Source: Paenibacillus riograndensis SBR5
Lineage (GTDB): Bacteria; Bacillota; Bacilli; Paenibacillales; Paenibacillaceae
Assembly: GCF_000981585.1 (NCBI RefSeq)
Contig: NZ_LN831776.1
Span: 325,001-389,000 of the forward strand
DNA length: 64,000 bases
Direction of reading: 5' to 3'
Part shown: positions 42,433-51,964 of the stretch, piece after piece
Position numbering within the stretch: the stretch's first letter is position 1
How the letters are laid out: each line of letters begins with the position of its first letter
Notes under the pieces: model-generated
The model's input: only the letters and a program-made list of their open reading frames with translations
Databases searched by the model: none
Told to the model about the DNA's origin: nothing
Translations under genes and position numbers: made by a program

Positions 42433-42780
42433 TCTATATTTGGTATGATAACCTGGGATTATAAGCTAACTTAAGCTTACTATTGGCAGAGAAAGGTTGT
42501 ATATACTACTTTAGTTTACTTATTGGCAGCCACGGTTCGGCGGGTCAAAGACCTGGATTTTGATGATTAAATGGTTCTGGGACCAGGCGGAGGTTTTCTT
42601 TGAGTAATTAGTAATAGCTTTTTTTGATGATTAACATAAAATTCTATAAATTCGACATAAACTGCAGTGCGCAAAAATCCGATACAGTAAATATAGGCAT
42701 TTTTTCATACAAATCCAGGGAGGGACGCAAAAGTCAAGGGTAAACAGGACGGACATCTTAGAATAAATGGGGCTGAATTT
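42433..42780. other. Divergent spacer upstream of the SLH protein gene
   Basis: A gene-free stretch of about 350 bases. It has direct repeats TTACTATTGGCAG and TTACTTATTGGCAG (about 42475 and 42515), a hairpin GGTC-AAA-GACC, and a plausible promoter TTGATG with TATAAA 15 bases later (about 42618-42645). I looked for a riboswitch here and found no recognised motif. Confidence 0.4.
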
Positions 42781-45700
42781 GTGAAATCCAAAAAGGGTTC
42801 AAGACATTTGATCGTGGCATTAATTTTGATCCTGATCGTTAGTAATTTTTACGGTATACCATACGTTGCGCAAGCGCAGACATCCGGCCCATTCGATACA
42901 GTAATGGAGGATACGCTGGAGCCTGCCGGGCAATCGGTTTCAGTCATTAACAGTAACGGGATTGGCATTACCGAAGTAGATAATACCAACGGACAATGGC
43001 AGTACAGCGCAGGAGGAAACTTCTGGCTGTCCATTGTGGCACCGGACCCTGGCAAGATTGCTGTTTTCGGCAGGGATGTGATGATCCGTTTTGTGCCAAA
43101 GAAGGATTGGAACGGAACCGCACAAATCCGGTATCGGGGATGGCTTTCTTCAGGGGAGCAAAGCAGTAATTATGTAAATGTAAATGCTGAATATACCGGA
43201 GATGCCGAAAGCTATAGTGAATCGGTACAAGCTGCGCAGATTGTAGTTACGCCAGTTAATGATGCACCGTATATTTCTGAGCTTAGCGGCAGTACCTATC
43301 TTGATTTCGATGGCGTAGGATATGTTACGATTCCGGATTTGAACATCTACTCCAATTCTCTTACCATCGAAACATGGGTAAATGCAAGCAGTGCTCCAAC
43401 TTGGGCCCGTATTTTTGATACCTCGTATGGTCCTGATAATTTTAATCTTCATCTGACATTTGAGGGGAGTACAGGAAGACTAGCGCTTGAGGCCTTGCCG
43501 CAAAAGGGTCCCAGAGTTAAATCATATCTGGTGAGAACCACGGAGCAGCTGCCGTTGAACCAATGGGTACACGTAGCCGCTGTTTATAATGCTGTGGAGA
43601 AAAAAGCTTATATCTATTGGAACGGGATTTTGAAAGGCAGCGGCTTTATGGATCTCACAGATATGGCCAAAGGCAGCGCTGCCAATTCCAACATACAGAG
43701 ACCCTACAATTATATTGGTGAGAGCACATGGTCCCAGGATGCCAATTATGTTGGCGGCATGAGAGATTACCGTATCTGGAATAAAGCAAAGACCCAGGCG
43801 GAGATTGAGAGCCAGATGAACACAAGTCTTACTGGCACCGAAACTAATCTGATGGTCAACTATAAGTTCAATAATCCTGACGATGGGGCTGTAGCCAAGG
43901 ATTCCTCCGCGGGCCAAAGAAACGGAAATATCATCAGCGGCAAATGGCTGTCAGGGACAGGTTTTAACTCCAACGTGGTGACGCCCGTGAACACACCTGT
44001 ATCCAAGCCGTTTAAGGTGACGGATGTTGATGCCGGCGACGTGCTGACGCTTAGTGCAACCTCATCGAATACATCGCTTTTGCCGAACGCCAGCATCACA
44101 TTTTCAGGTGAAGGCCCGGAAAGAAGCATTAATCTGACCCCGGCGGCAAATATGACAGGCACCTCCACCATCAAAGTCACCGTAAGTGATGGAATGACTT
44201 CGAGCACCAGCAGCTTTTTGCTGAGTGTAGTGGCCGGTAAATATGATCTGAAATTCATTACGCCTGCTGTAGGGGTGATGGCCCCTGCCTTTAGCAGAGG
44301 GATTGTCTATAATAAAGTGCATGTCCCCAACAAAAGCGGAAACAGTCCGAACAACAGCATCAATATTAATGTAGGAGCGGTGAATCCCGCTGATGTGAAT
44401 GTGACGGCCTACGCCGACAATGGCTCTGGGATAACCGTATCGGGAACCTACCCGGCGTTTACGGTTAGCGGCCTGCCAGTGGGTGTATATAAGGCGGTAA
44501 AGATAAAAGTAGCCGATAAATATTCAACCAACTCCAAGGAATATGTGCTGGATGTGATCCGCTATCCGGAAAATGATGCCAATCTGGCCGCGTCAAATGG
44601 GCTTTCCGTATCCAATTCAGGCACTGGACAAGCCATAGCCCTGTCTCCAGGCTACAGCAGCAATACAGGCAATTACACTGCCACCGTTGAGAACAATGTA
44701 AGCTCCTTAAAAGTGGATGTTATCAAGTCCAGTATGTTTGCGGCAGCAACACTAAACGGAATAGGCATCGGCTCGGCCGAATCCGCCGCAGCTACAGGGA
44801 ATGTCAGCCTGGCCTATGGAAAAAATGTAATTTCCGTAGTGGTTACTGCAGAAGACGGCAAGACGGTAAAAACGTATACTATTACGGTTGTAAGGAAGCT
44901 GTCTGGTGATGCCGGCCTGACTAATCTGACCGCTTCGCCGGATGGGCTGTCGCCAGTCTTTGACACCAATCAGCCGGATTATACGATGGCTGTGGCCAAC
45001 GCTGTAACGGCTGCGGAATTTACTCCGACAGCCGCTGAAGGTGCAAGCATTAAGGTGAATGGTGTGGATCACCCTAGCGGCACTCCTTTCTTCATAACCA
45101 ATCTTGCAGCAGGCAATAACAAGTATCTGATTGAGGTAACGGCACAGGACGGAGTGACGAAGAAGTCTTACAGTCTGTTCATTCTGCGCGCACCTTCGGA
45201 TGTGGCCGATCTTTCGGGCTTGACTGTCTCATCAGGGACATTGTCGCCTGTGTTTAATAACGATGATACCGGGTATTCGGTTGAGGTTCCGAATGAGGTT
45301 TCGTCCCTGGAAATCACTCCGAAGCTGCTGGATGCTGCGGCAGGCCTGTCTGTAGACGGGAATGTGCATATCGATGATACAGCCTACACCAAAAACCTGA
45401 ATGTCGGCATGAACACAGTCAAGATCGTTGTTGTCTCGCAGAGTGGCGTACGTGAGAAAACAACCCTTGTAAATATTATCAGAAAAGCTTCTTCCAATGC
45501 GGACCTGTCCAGCCTGGTTCTTTCAGACGGCCAGCTCGACCCTGCTTATGACAAGAACCAGACCCGGTATGCCGTTACTGTGGACAACCAAGTGTCTGAG
45601 CTTGCGGTAACTCCAACACCCGAGGACGTTCATGCAACAGTTAGTCTGAACGGCAACGTGACACCTAACGCTCAGCCAAGATGGGTCGATCTGCAGGTGG

Positions 45701-48700
45701 GGGTCAACGAGTTCAATGTTCTGGTCCAAGCGGAAGATGGTGTAACTGCGAAGAATTATGTACTGACGATTGTCCGCAAGGCATCTTCCGATGCGGATTT
45801 AATCAATATCACCTTGTCTGGCAAGCCGCTGTCCGGCGGATTTGACCGTACAACTTCGACCTATTTTGAATATGTCGCCAATAATATCGACAGTATGGCT
45901 GTTACGGCGACTACAAGTGACGAACAGGCTACTTATACAATCAACGGAGTCCAGTCCGCAGGCGGTGTGCCGGTTCCTTTGGCTGTAGGTGAAAATGTAG
46001 TTACAATAGCTGTTACGGCCGCTGACAAAGTAACTACCAAGGAATACACGGTAACCATCGTCCGTGCGGCTTCGTCCAATGCGAATTTGCTTGAGCTGAC
46101 GATGACTGACTTATCGGATAATGCGATCTCCCTTACACCGGTTATGGGTACCCTCAGTTACAACGGCACTGTGGAGGATTCGGTTTCAGCAGCTAAGCTG
46201 AAGGCGGTTGTTGACGATGCGAATGCAAGCACCTCCGTATCAGTGAATGGAGTTTGGATCGAAGATCTGAATGCTGTGCCTTTGACTACAGGATTAAATG
46301 TGATTGAAGTCAATGTCACGGCCCAAGATGGAAGCATGAAGGTATACACCATTAATCTCGTGCGAAATCCAAGCACAGATGCTGCGCTTTTAGAGATGAG
46401 AATTACCCCTGGCGAACTAACACCGGGCTTCCAGCCAGGGATCAGTGATTATTCGGTTAATGTGGACAATAGTGTAAGCAGCATGGATTTTTCAATAGTG
46501 ACGAATCATGAGGCGGCAACCTATGTCCTGAAAAAGAATGGAGCCTCTACTGGTGTCACTGGAAACACTGTGGCCCTGGATGAGGGAACAAATCAAATTA
46601 CAGTACAGGTTACGGCTGCTGATGCGAGCACCCAAATGACCTATACAGTTACTGTGAATCGTGCCATACTGCCGAAGGATTCTTCTCTTGCGGATTTGGC
46701 CGTCAGTTCTGTGGCAGGAACGGAGATCCTGAACCCTGAGTTTTCAGCTGAAATCTTCAAGTATTCCTTGTCCGTACCTTATGAAGTGAGTCAGGTAGAA
46801 CTGGATGCGCTAAAAGGAGACATAAATGCGCGGTTAACTGTAAATGGTGTTACAGTAGATAACCCGATGCTTGTCAAATTAGCAGAAGGGCTAAATACTG
46901 TAAACTTAAAGGTTACAGCTCAGGATGGTAAGACAGAAAGTGTATATGAGGTGGAAATCACCCGGAAATCACGCTCTTCCAATGCTGATTTGAACAATAT
47001 CAGCGTAATAGCCGGAGCTTTGGACCCCGCCTTTGATCCAGCTGTTTCCGAGTATACGGTAGAGGTAGAAAATGACGTGGATTCTATCGCCCTGAACCCG
47101 GTAGTGGCTGATACAAAAGCGGGAAGCCAAATCATTGGCAGAGACGGAGCCTCTCTGAACCATCTGGTTGAAGGGGATAATGTATTTGATATTTTGGTCA
47201 CTGCGGAGGACGGGACGGTAAAAATCTACACGGTTAAGGTTATTAAGGCCAAGCCTGCAGCTACACCAACACCTACGGTAACACCAACGGCTACACCAAC
47301 ACCAACACCGACCGTGACGCCAACGGCAACACCGTCAACAGAACCATCGGCAACACCGTCGACAGAACCATCAGCAACGCCAACGGTGGAACCAACAGAA
47401 TCACCAATACCAACGGCAGAGCCGACGGAAACACCGGCACCGACACCAGTTACACCGGCTACACCGACACCGACGGTAAAACCAACAGAGCAACCAACAG
47501 AGCAACCAACAGAGAAACCAACAGAGAAACCAACAGAGCAACCAACAGAGCAACCAACAGAGAAACCAACAGAGAAACCAACAGAGAAACCAACAGAGAA
47601 ACCAACAGAGAAACCAACAGAGAAACCAACAGAGAAACCAACAGAAGAACCAACAGAGAAGCCAACGGAGAAACCAACAGAAACACCAACGGCAACGCCA
47701 ACAGAAACACCAGCCACACCGGCACCGGCCACACCGGACCCTGTCACACCAACTGCGACAGCGTTGACCGAGCGAATTACCGTGAAGGTGGAATCCGGAC
47801 AGTTGGGGCTAGGCTCTGTATTGGCGGAGACGGTCATTCAACGCACTAAGGATTCAGGCGGGATTCTGCATGATGTGGTCAACTTCACAATGGACCGGGT
47901 GGATGAGGTTGTCCGGAAAATCACCGGAACCTTGGATAACACGGCCCGGATCATGATCCCGGATGAGAAGGATCAGGTTGCGGATATTAATGTGAATGTT
48001 CCTAAAGATGCGATTAAGACACTTGGTGATTCTAACGTGAACCTGGAGATTTTCACAGATAACGTAAGAATTCTTATAGCACAGTCATCATTGGATACTT
48101 TCACAGAAGACCTATTTTTCCATGTTGTGCCAATTAAAGACCAGTCGCTGCGCAAAGAGGTCGAAGACCGGGCCAGAATTGAGCGGATTGTCAGAGAAAT
48201 AGCAGCAGACAAACAAATTGATGTTGTGGCCCGTCCGATGACTATTGAAACCAATATGCAGAGCAGACCGGTTACAATTACGCTTCCTTTGCGTGACGTG
48301 CAGCTGCCGGCCACTCTCCCGGAGAGAGAAGACTTCCTGTCCAATCTGGTGATCTTTATCGAGCATAGTGACGGTGATAAAGAGCTGAAGAAGGCGAAAA
48401 TTGTTGATTACAAGCCGGGCGAACTTGGCCTGCAATTCAATGTAGACAAATTCAGTACATTCACCATTCTGAACATGGAAGGCTGGGAGCAGTATTTGGC
48501 GGCAACAGAGGCAGCACAGCTGCTGCAGCAGAACCAGAACCATCACAAAGCCTTCATTACCGGCTATTCAGATGGTACTTTCAAGCCAAACCATTCGATT
48601 ACCCGTGCGGAAATGGCTGCAATACTGGCAAGAAACCTCGGCTACGATGCATCCGCAGCGCCGGCTGTCTCCTCCTATCCGGACGTGAGGGACAGCCACT

Positions 48701-49152
48701 GGGCGAAAGGCGCCATTGAATTTGTCAAAGAGGCGGGCTTGATGCAGGGCAACGAAAAAGGCCGGTTCCTGCCGGATGCCCCAATCAGCCGCGGCGAGAT
48801 GGCCGCCATTGCGTCGAGATATAAGAAGCTGGATACTACAGCCGCTACATCCGGCGGCGGATTCAAGGATGCGGCTGGGCACTGGGCTGCCAAAGACATT
48901 GAAGCTGCAAGCAAGGCGGGTATTATTAACGGATATGAGGATGGTACGTACCGTCCAGGCGGTAACCTGACACGTGCTGAGGCCGTAAAGGTTGTCAATC
49001 GTCTATTCGGACGCGGACCATTATACGGTGCCGCAACCCCAAGCTGGCCTGACGAACCGGCAACAAACTGGGCTTATAATGAAATTGAGGAAGCTTCCAT
49101 CGACCACACGTTCACAGTGAGGAACGAAGGTGGAGAAACGCTTAGCCAATAA
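42781..49152 (+). CDS. Giant SLH-anchored surface protein with LamG-like and cadherin-like domains
   Basis: A 2123-residue exported protein. A signal peptide (residues 1-33, ending AQA) is followed by a bacterial Ig/cadherin-type segment (to 160, VVTPVNDAPY). A LamG-like jelly-roll follows (about 164-365, YLDFDGVGYVTIPDL, LTIETWVNAS), then Ig-like segments. About nine cadherin-like beta-sandwich repeats (PF12733 type, about 595-1490) come next, most opening with SSNADL or similar. A Thr/Pro-rich spacer (about 1492-1662, PTEKP units), a region of about 250 residues, and three SLH motifs (1921-2100, ITGYSDGTFKPNHSITRAEM) end it. The start is GTG with only a weak GGGG site. The SLH motifs should bind the cell-wall polymer and display the long stalk outside the cell. 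It is divergent from the polysaccharide operon. Confidence 0.93.
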   Translation: MKSKKGSRHLIVALILILIVSNFYGIPYVAQAQTSGPFDTVMEDTLEPAGQSVSVINSNGIGITEVDNTNGQWQYSAGGNFWLSIVAPDPGKIAVFGRDVMIRFVPKKDWNGTAQIRYRGWLSSGEQSSNYVNVNAEYTGDAESYSESVQAAQIVVTPVNDAPYISELSGSTYLDFDGVGYVTIPDLNIYSNSLTIETWVNASSAPTWARIFDTSYGPDNFNLHLTFEGSTGRLALEALPQKGPRVKSYLVRTTEQLPLNQWVHVAAVYNAVEKKAYIYWNGILKGSGFMDLTDMAKGSAANSNIQRPYNYIGESTWSQDANYVGGMRDYRIWNKAKTQAEIESQMNTSLTGTETNLMVNYKFNNPDDGAVAKDSSAGQRNGNIISGKWLSGTGFNSNVVTPVNTPVSKPFKVTDVDAGDVLTLSATSSNTSLLPNASITFSGEGPERSINLTPAANMTGTSTIKVTVSDGMTSSTSSFLLSVVAGKYDLKFITPAVGVMAPAFSRGIVYNKVHVPNKSGNSPNNSININVGAVNPADVNVTAYADNGSGITVSGTYPAFTVSGLPVGVYKAVKIKVADKYSTNSKEYVLDVIRYPENDANLAASNGLSVSNSGTGQAIALSPGYSSNTGNYTATVENNVSSLKVDVIKSSMFAAATLNGIGIGSAESAAATGNVSLAYGKNVISVVVTAEDGKTVKTYTITVVRKLSGDAGLTNLTASPDGLSPVFDTNQPDYTMAVANAVTAAEFTPTAAEGASIKVNGVDHPSGTPFFITNLAAGNNKYLIEVTAQDGVTKKSYSLFILRAPSDVADLSGLTVSSGTLSPVFNNDDTGYSVEVPNEVSSLEITPKLLDAAAGLSVDGNVHIDDTAYTKNLNVGMNTVKIVVVSQSGVREKTTLVNIIRKASSNADLSSLVLSDGQLDPAYDKNQTRYAVTVDNQVSELAVTPTPEDVHATVSLNGNVTPNAQPRWVDLQVGVNEFNVLVQAEDGVTAKNYVLTIVRKASSDADLINITLSGKPLSGGFDRTTSTYFEYVANNIDSMAVTATTSDEQATYTINGVQSAGGVPVPLAVGENVVTIAVTAADKVTTKEYTVTIVRAASSNANLLELTMTDLSDNAISLTPVMGTLSYNGTVEDSVSAAKLKAVVDDANASTSVSVNGVWIEDLNAVPLTTGLNVIEVNVTAQDGSMKVYTINLVRNPSTDAALLEMRITPGELTPGFQPGISDYSVNVDNSVSSMDFSIVTNHEAATYVLKKNGASTGVTGNTVALDEGTNQITVQVTAADASTQMTYTVTVNRAILPKDSSLADLAVSSVAGTEILNPEFSAEIFKYSLSVPYEVSQVELDALKGDINARLTVNGVTVDNPMLVKLAEGLNTVNLKVTAQDGKTESVYEVEITRKSRSSNADLNNISVIAGALDPAFDPAVSEYTVEVENDVDSIALNPVVADTKAGSQIIGRDGASLNHLVEGDNVFDILVTAEDGTVKIYTVKVIKAKPAATPTPTVTPTATPTPTPTVTPTATPSTEPSATPSTEPSATPTVEPTESPIPTAEPTETPAPTPVTPATPTPTVKPTEQPTEQPTEKPTEKPTEQPTEQPTEKPTEKPTEKPTEKPTEKPTEKPTEKPTEEPTEKPTEKPTETPTATPTETPATPAPATPDPVTPTATALTERITVKVESGQLGLGSVLAETVIQRTKDSGGILHDVVNFTMDRVDEVVRKITGTLDNTARIMIPDEKDQVADINVNVPKDAIKTLGDSNVNLEIFTDNVRILIAQSSLDTFTEDLFFHVVPIKDQSLRKEVEDRARIERIVREIAADKQIDVVARPMTIETNMQSRPVTITLPLRDVQLPATLPEREDFLSNLVIFIEHSDGDKELKKAKIVDYKPGELGLQFNVDKFSTFTILNMEGWEQYLAATEAAQLLQQNQNHHKAFITGYSDGTFKPNHSITRAEMAAILARNLGYDASAAPAVSSYPDVRDSHWAKGAIEFVKEAGLMQGNEKGRFLPDAPISRGEMAAIASRYKKLDTTAATSGGGFKDAAGHWAAKDIEAASKAGIINGYEDGTYRPGGNLTRAEAVKVVNRLFGRGPLYGAATPSWPDEPATNWAYNEIEEASIDHTFTVRNEGGETLSQ
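47478..47697 (+). repeat. 12-base tandem repeats encoding PTEK/PTEQ
   Basis: About 18 units of CCAACAGAGAAA and variants (CAA or GAA for AAA) code for Pro-Thr-Glu-Lys/Gln in the spacer of the SLH protein. Near-identical units mean the number can change by slippage, altering stalk length without a frameshift. The mirror ORF on the other strand is an artefact of the repeat. Confidence 0.9.
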
Positions 49153-49161
49153 GATCATATG

Positions 49162-49214
49162 AAGACAAAGAAGGCCGCAGCACCTGACAGGTGACTGACG
49201 GCCTTCTTTGTCTT
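49162..49214 (+). terminator. Bidirectional terminator between the SLH gene and the epimerase gene
   Basis: A perfect 16-bp stem (AAGACAAAGAAGGCCG, 49162-49177, with its complement at 49199-49214) lies between convergent genes. An inner CACCTG-ACAG-GTG can also fold. Confidence 0.9.
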
Positions 49215-49252
49215 ATTCACAGGATGGAAAAGTGTGGTGGCGGGTGCGGCCG

Positions 49253-50128
49253 TTAATCAATTTTTATAGTCAGGGAGCTGGTGAAATTATCCCCCGGCGC
49301 CAGGGAGACAATACCTTCTTTTTCCGAAAGCTCACCTTGGAATTCATCGCTGTCTGCAAATCCCTGCCAAGGTTCGATGCACAAAAAAGGCGCATTCGGC
49401 TTCTGCCAGATGCCGAGATCCGGGAAGCCTTCGAAGGATACGGCGACGCTTTTTTCGGTGAGCTTGCTTTTCAGCGTGATCGTCCGGGAGGCCACATTCT
49501 GGAAGACCAGCGCGTCGTCCTTGAACATTTCATGGGTTAACGGAAGAATGCGCTCACCGCTCAGCACTGCCTCCGACCGGCCGCTGATCCGCAGTCCGGC
49601 ACTATTCAGGAACTCCCGATCCAGCGTTTCGTTCTCGGAGAACTCAAGTACATAATCGCTGAAGCTTCCGTTCTCATCCAGCGGGCAGTTGAAGGCAGGG
49701 TGTGTGCCAAGCTGAAAGAAGATGTTCTGTCCATCGGTGTTCTCCACCCGGTATTCCAGCTTAAGGGTGCTTTCATTCAGCGTGTATGTAATATACAGGT
49801 TGAATTGGAACGGATAGCTGGACAGGGTATGCCCGCTGCTGGTGAGCAGGAACACCGCGCGGGACTCGTCTGCTTCGACTATTGTAAATTCGCTGCGTCT
49901 GGCGAAGCCGTGATTGGCAAGCTTATACGTTTGTCCGTCGACCTTGATCTCGCCGTTTCGGACAGCGCCAATAATCGGGAACAGCACCGGCGAACGGCCT
50001 GTCCAATAGGCGGCGTCCCCGCTCCAGATATATTCGGTGCCAGTATCGTTTTTGGTGAAGCTGACAAGCTCCGCTCCGAGGCTGCTGATCTCTGCCCGGG
50101 CTGAGCCGCTGCGCAAAATCGTGTTCAT
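49253..50128 (-). CDS. Aldose 1-epimerase family protein (LacX-like)
   Basis: A 291-residue galactose-mutarotase-fold protein. The conserved catalytic and substrate residues are visible: Arg in GRSPVLFPIIG, His in KLANHGFARRSEF, His in FFQLGTHPAFNCP, and Glu in FLCIEPWQGFADS. The group equilibrates alpha and beta anomers of sugars or sugar phosphates in the cytoplasm. The ATG at 50128 has a GGGGAG site. It appears to be a single-gene unit; substrate not known. Confidence 0.92.
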   Translation of the reverse strand: MNTILRSGSARAEISSLGAELVSFTKNDTGTEYIWSGDAAYWTGRSPVLFPIIGAVRNGEIKVDGQTYKLANHGFARRSEFTIVEADESRAVFLLTSSGHTLSSYPFQFNLYITYTLNESTLKLEYRVENTDGQNIFFQLGTHPAFNCPLDENGSFSDYVLEFSENETLDREFLNSAGLRISGRSEAVLSGERILPLTHEMFKDDALVFQNVASRTITLKSKLTEKSVAVSFEGFPDLGIWQKPNAPFLCIEPWQGFADSDEFQGELSEKEGIVSLAPGDNFTSSLTIKID

Positions 50129-50409
50129 AAGATAACTCCCCTTTCACAATATATAGCCAGCCCGTTTTCCTTGCTGACAGCTCATATTCTAACAGACTTC
50201 GGCGGGACCGTTGTAACATACCGTGAACAATTCCCAAAAATAATTATTACAGAGTGTAAAATGAAAATCCCGGGGATTGGTATAACATATATAGAAAGCA
50301 GTGAGCTCTATATAAAACGAACTTAAAGCGGGCGGATGGGTGAGAGTGACGGAGGGGAAGTTTGGAACTGTAGGAGCGGTAGCGAGCGTTCGAAATGGAG
50401 GGAGAGGCC

Positions 50410-51648
50410 ATGCAGGTTAAGCAAATATTCGTGAACGGTGAGAGATTGAAGGATACGATTGAGGTCTTTGCCGGTTTTGGGCGTACGGAGAACAATGGGG
50501 TAACCCGGCTGTCGCTGTCCGGGCAGGATGTAAAGGTGCGGAATTATTTCGCTGCGTGTTGTGAAGAGCTGGGGATGTCGATAAAAGTCGATGACATGGG
50601 CACCATGTACGCCACGCTCGAAGGAACGGAAGCGGGGCCGCCTGTGGTGATTGGCTCGCATTTGGACACAGTCAAAAAGGGCGGCCGCTTCGATGGGGTG
50701 CTTGGAGTCATTGCCGGGCTGGAAGTGGTGCGCACCCTGGTTGACCATGGCATCAAGCCCCGGCTGCCGGTGACAGTGATGAACTTCACGAATGAGGAAG
50801 GCGCGCGGTTCGAGCCTTCAATGATGGCCTCCGGCGTGTTGTCCGGCAAGTTCGACAGGGCAGAGATGCTGAAGAAGAAGGACACGGAAGGGACGACCTT
50901 TGCGGAAGCGCTGGAAGCGAGCGGGTATGCGGGGGATGCTGCGAACCGGATCAAGGAAGCAACGGCCTATCTGGAGCTGCATATCGAACAGGGACCCGTG
51001 CTGGAAAAAGAAAACCTCTCCATCGGCCTGGTTGACTGCGTCGTGGGCATGGCCTGCTATGAGCTTGAGGTGACGGGCGAATCAGACCACGCCGGAACGA
51101 CGCCGATGGATATGCGGAAGGATGCCCTTTTTGCCGCGGCCGAACTGATCGCGGAGCTGCGCAGCAAGCTGGGTGTGCTGGATTCGGAGCTGGTCTTCAC
51201 GATGGGCCGCATGAACGTGCTGCCTAACATTCATACGGTAATCCCGAACAAAGTGATTTTCACTGTTGAAGCCAGACATAAGGATATGGACATCGTGCGT
51301 ACAGTGGAAGAGATCATAAATGCCCTGCCTGAAGAGCTGCTGGGCTGTACCGTCGCAAAGACCAGGCTGTGGGGCCGGGACACGGTGTGGTTCGATCCTG
51401 CAGTCTGCGCATTGGTGGAACAGGCGGCTTCGGCACTGGGCTACAGCAGCAAAAAAATGGCCAGCGGAGCGGGGCATGACGCCCAGTTTGTGGCTGGTTT
51501 TCTGCCATCGGCCATGATCTTTGTACCCAGTGCCAACGGGAAAAGCCACTGTGAGGAAGAACTGACCTCATATGAGGAATGCGAGCAGGGGGTTAATGTT
51601 GTCCTGGAAACGGTACTTAGTATATTAGCCAAGCAATCTAAGTCATGA
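50410..51648 (+). CDS. M20-type N-carbamoyl amino acid hydrolase / allantoate amidohydrolase
   Basis: A 412-residue zinc hydrolase from ATG 50410, with GGAGGGAGAGG ahead; a second ATG at 50395 lies inside that site. Metal residues: His and Asp in VVIGSHLDTVKKGGRFDG, Glu pair in MNFTNEEGARF, His in YLELHIEQGPVLE. The dimer-domain motif is TGESDHAGTTPMDMRKDAL and SGAGHDAQFVAG supplies the last His. The HydC/UCase type releases CO2 and ammonia from N-carbamoyl amino acids, or opens allantoate. It is not in an operon with the other amino-acid genes, so the substrate is undecided. Confidence 0.92.
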   Translation: MQVKQIFVNGERLKDTIEVFAGFGRTENNGVTRLSLSGQDVKVRNYFAACCEELGMSIKVDDMGTMYATLEGTEAGPPVVIGSHLDTVKKGGRFDGVLGVIAGLEVVRTLVDHGIKPRLPVTVMNFTNEEGARFEPSMMASGVLSGKFDRAEMLKKKDTEGTTFAEALEASGYAGDAANRIKEATAYLELHIEQGPVLEKENLSIGLVDCVVGMACYELEVTGESDHAGTTPMDMRKDALFAAAELIAELRSKLGVLDSELVFTMGRMNVLPNIHTVIPNKVIFTVEARHKDMDIVRTVEEIINALPEELLGCTVAKTRLWGRDTVWFDPAVCALVEQAASALGYSSKKMASGAGHDAQFVAGFLPSAMIFVPSANGKSHCEEELTSYEECEQGVNVVLETVLSILAKQSKS

Positions 51649-51740
51649 AACATAACATTAATCTTTGAGTGTATGGGGAATTATACCTGTGAATATAGAA
51701 GTTGATTTTAACACATGTTATGTAAGATCCCGCTGAAAAG

Positions 51741-51764
51741 GACACCGGAGACGGTGTCTTTTTG
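51741..51764 (+). terminator. Terminator after the carbamoylase-like gene
   Basis: GACACCG-GAGA-CGGTGTC followed by five T residues, about 95 bases past the stop codon. Confidence 0.85.
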
Positions 51765-51845
51765 TTGGGTTTGATGATGGTTGGTCAGATCCCCCTGCCG
51801 GGTGGGCAGTTACACATGGGGCTGCATAGGGTTTTCACACCCTCC

Positions 51846-51863
51846 ATTGTGTTAAAACACAAT
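51846..51863 (+). promoter_or_regulatory. Perfect 18-base palindrome upstream of ald
   Basis: ATTGTGTT-AA-AACACAAT is a perfect palindrome about 100 bases before the ald start and about 50 bases before a plausible extended -10 (GTGTTATCAT, near 51912). That position suits an activator, and the adjacent AdeR-like regulator is the natural candidate. Confidence 0.55.
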
Positions 51864-51964
51864 CATGGCAGATAAAATTTTTCTTTTTACCCAAAATGAA
51901 AAAGGAATTCATGTGTTATCATTCTTTACATAAGGACAAACGCATTAGACAGGAGCGATGAGCC

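Noticed and set aside
42433..42780. Possible c-di-GMP riboswitch ahead of the surface protein
   Set aside because: Short hairpins are present but not the conserved loop and receptor sequences of either c-di-GMP class.
47478..47697. CRISPR-like regular repeats
   Set aside because: The units are 12 bases, contiguous, in frame and without spacers; they are coding repeats.
47226..47837. Long minus-strand ORF rich in Gly, Val and Ser opposite the SLH spacer
   Set aside because: It is the mirror of the PTEK-coding repeats, has no ribosome binding site and no signal of its own.
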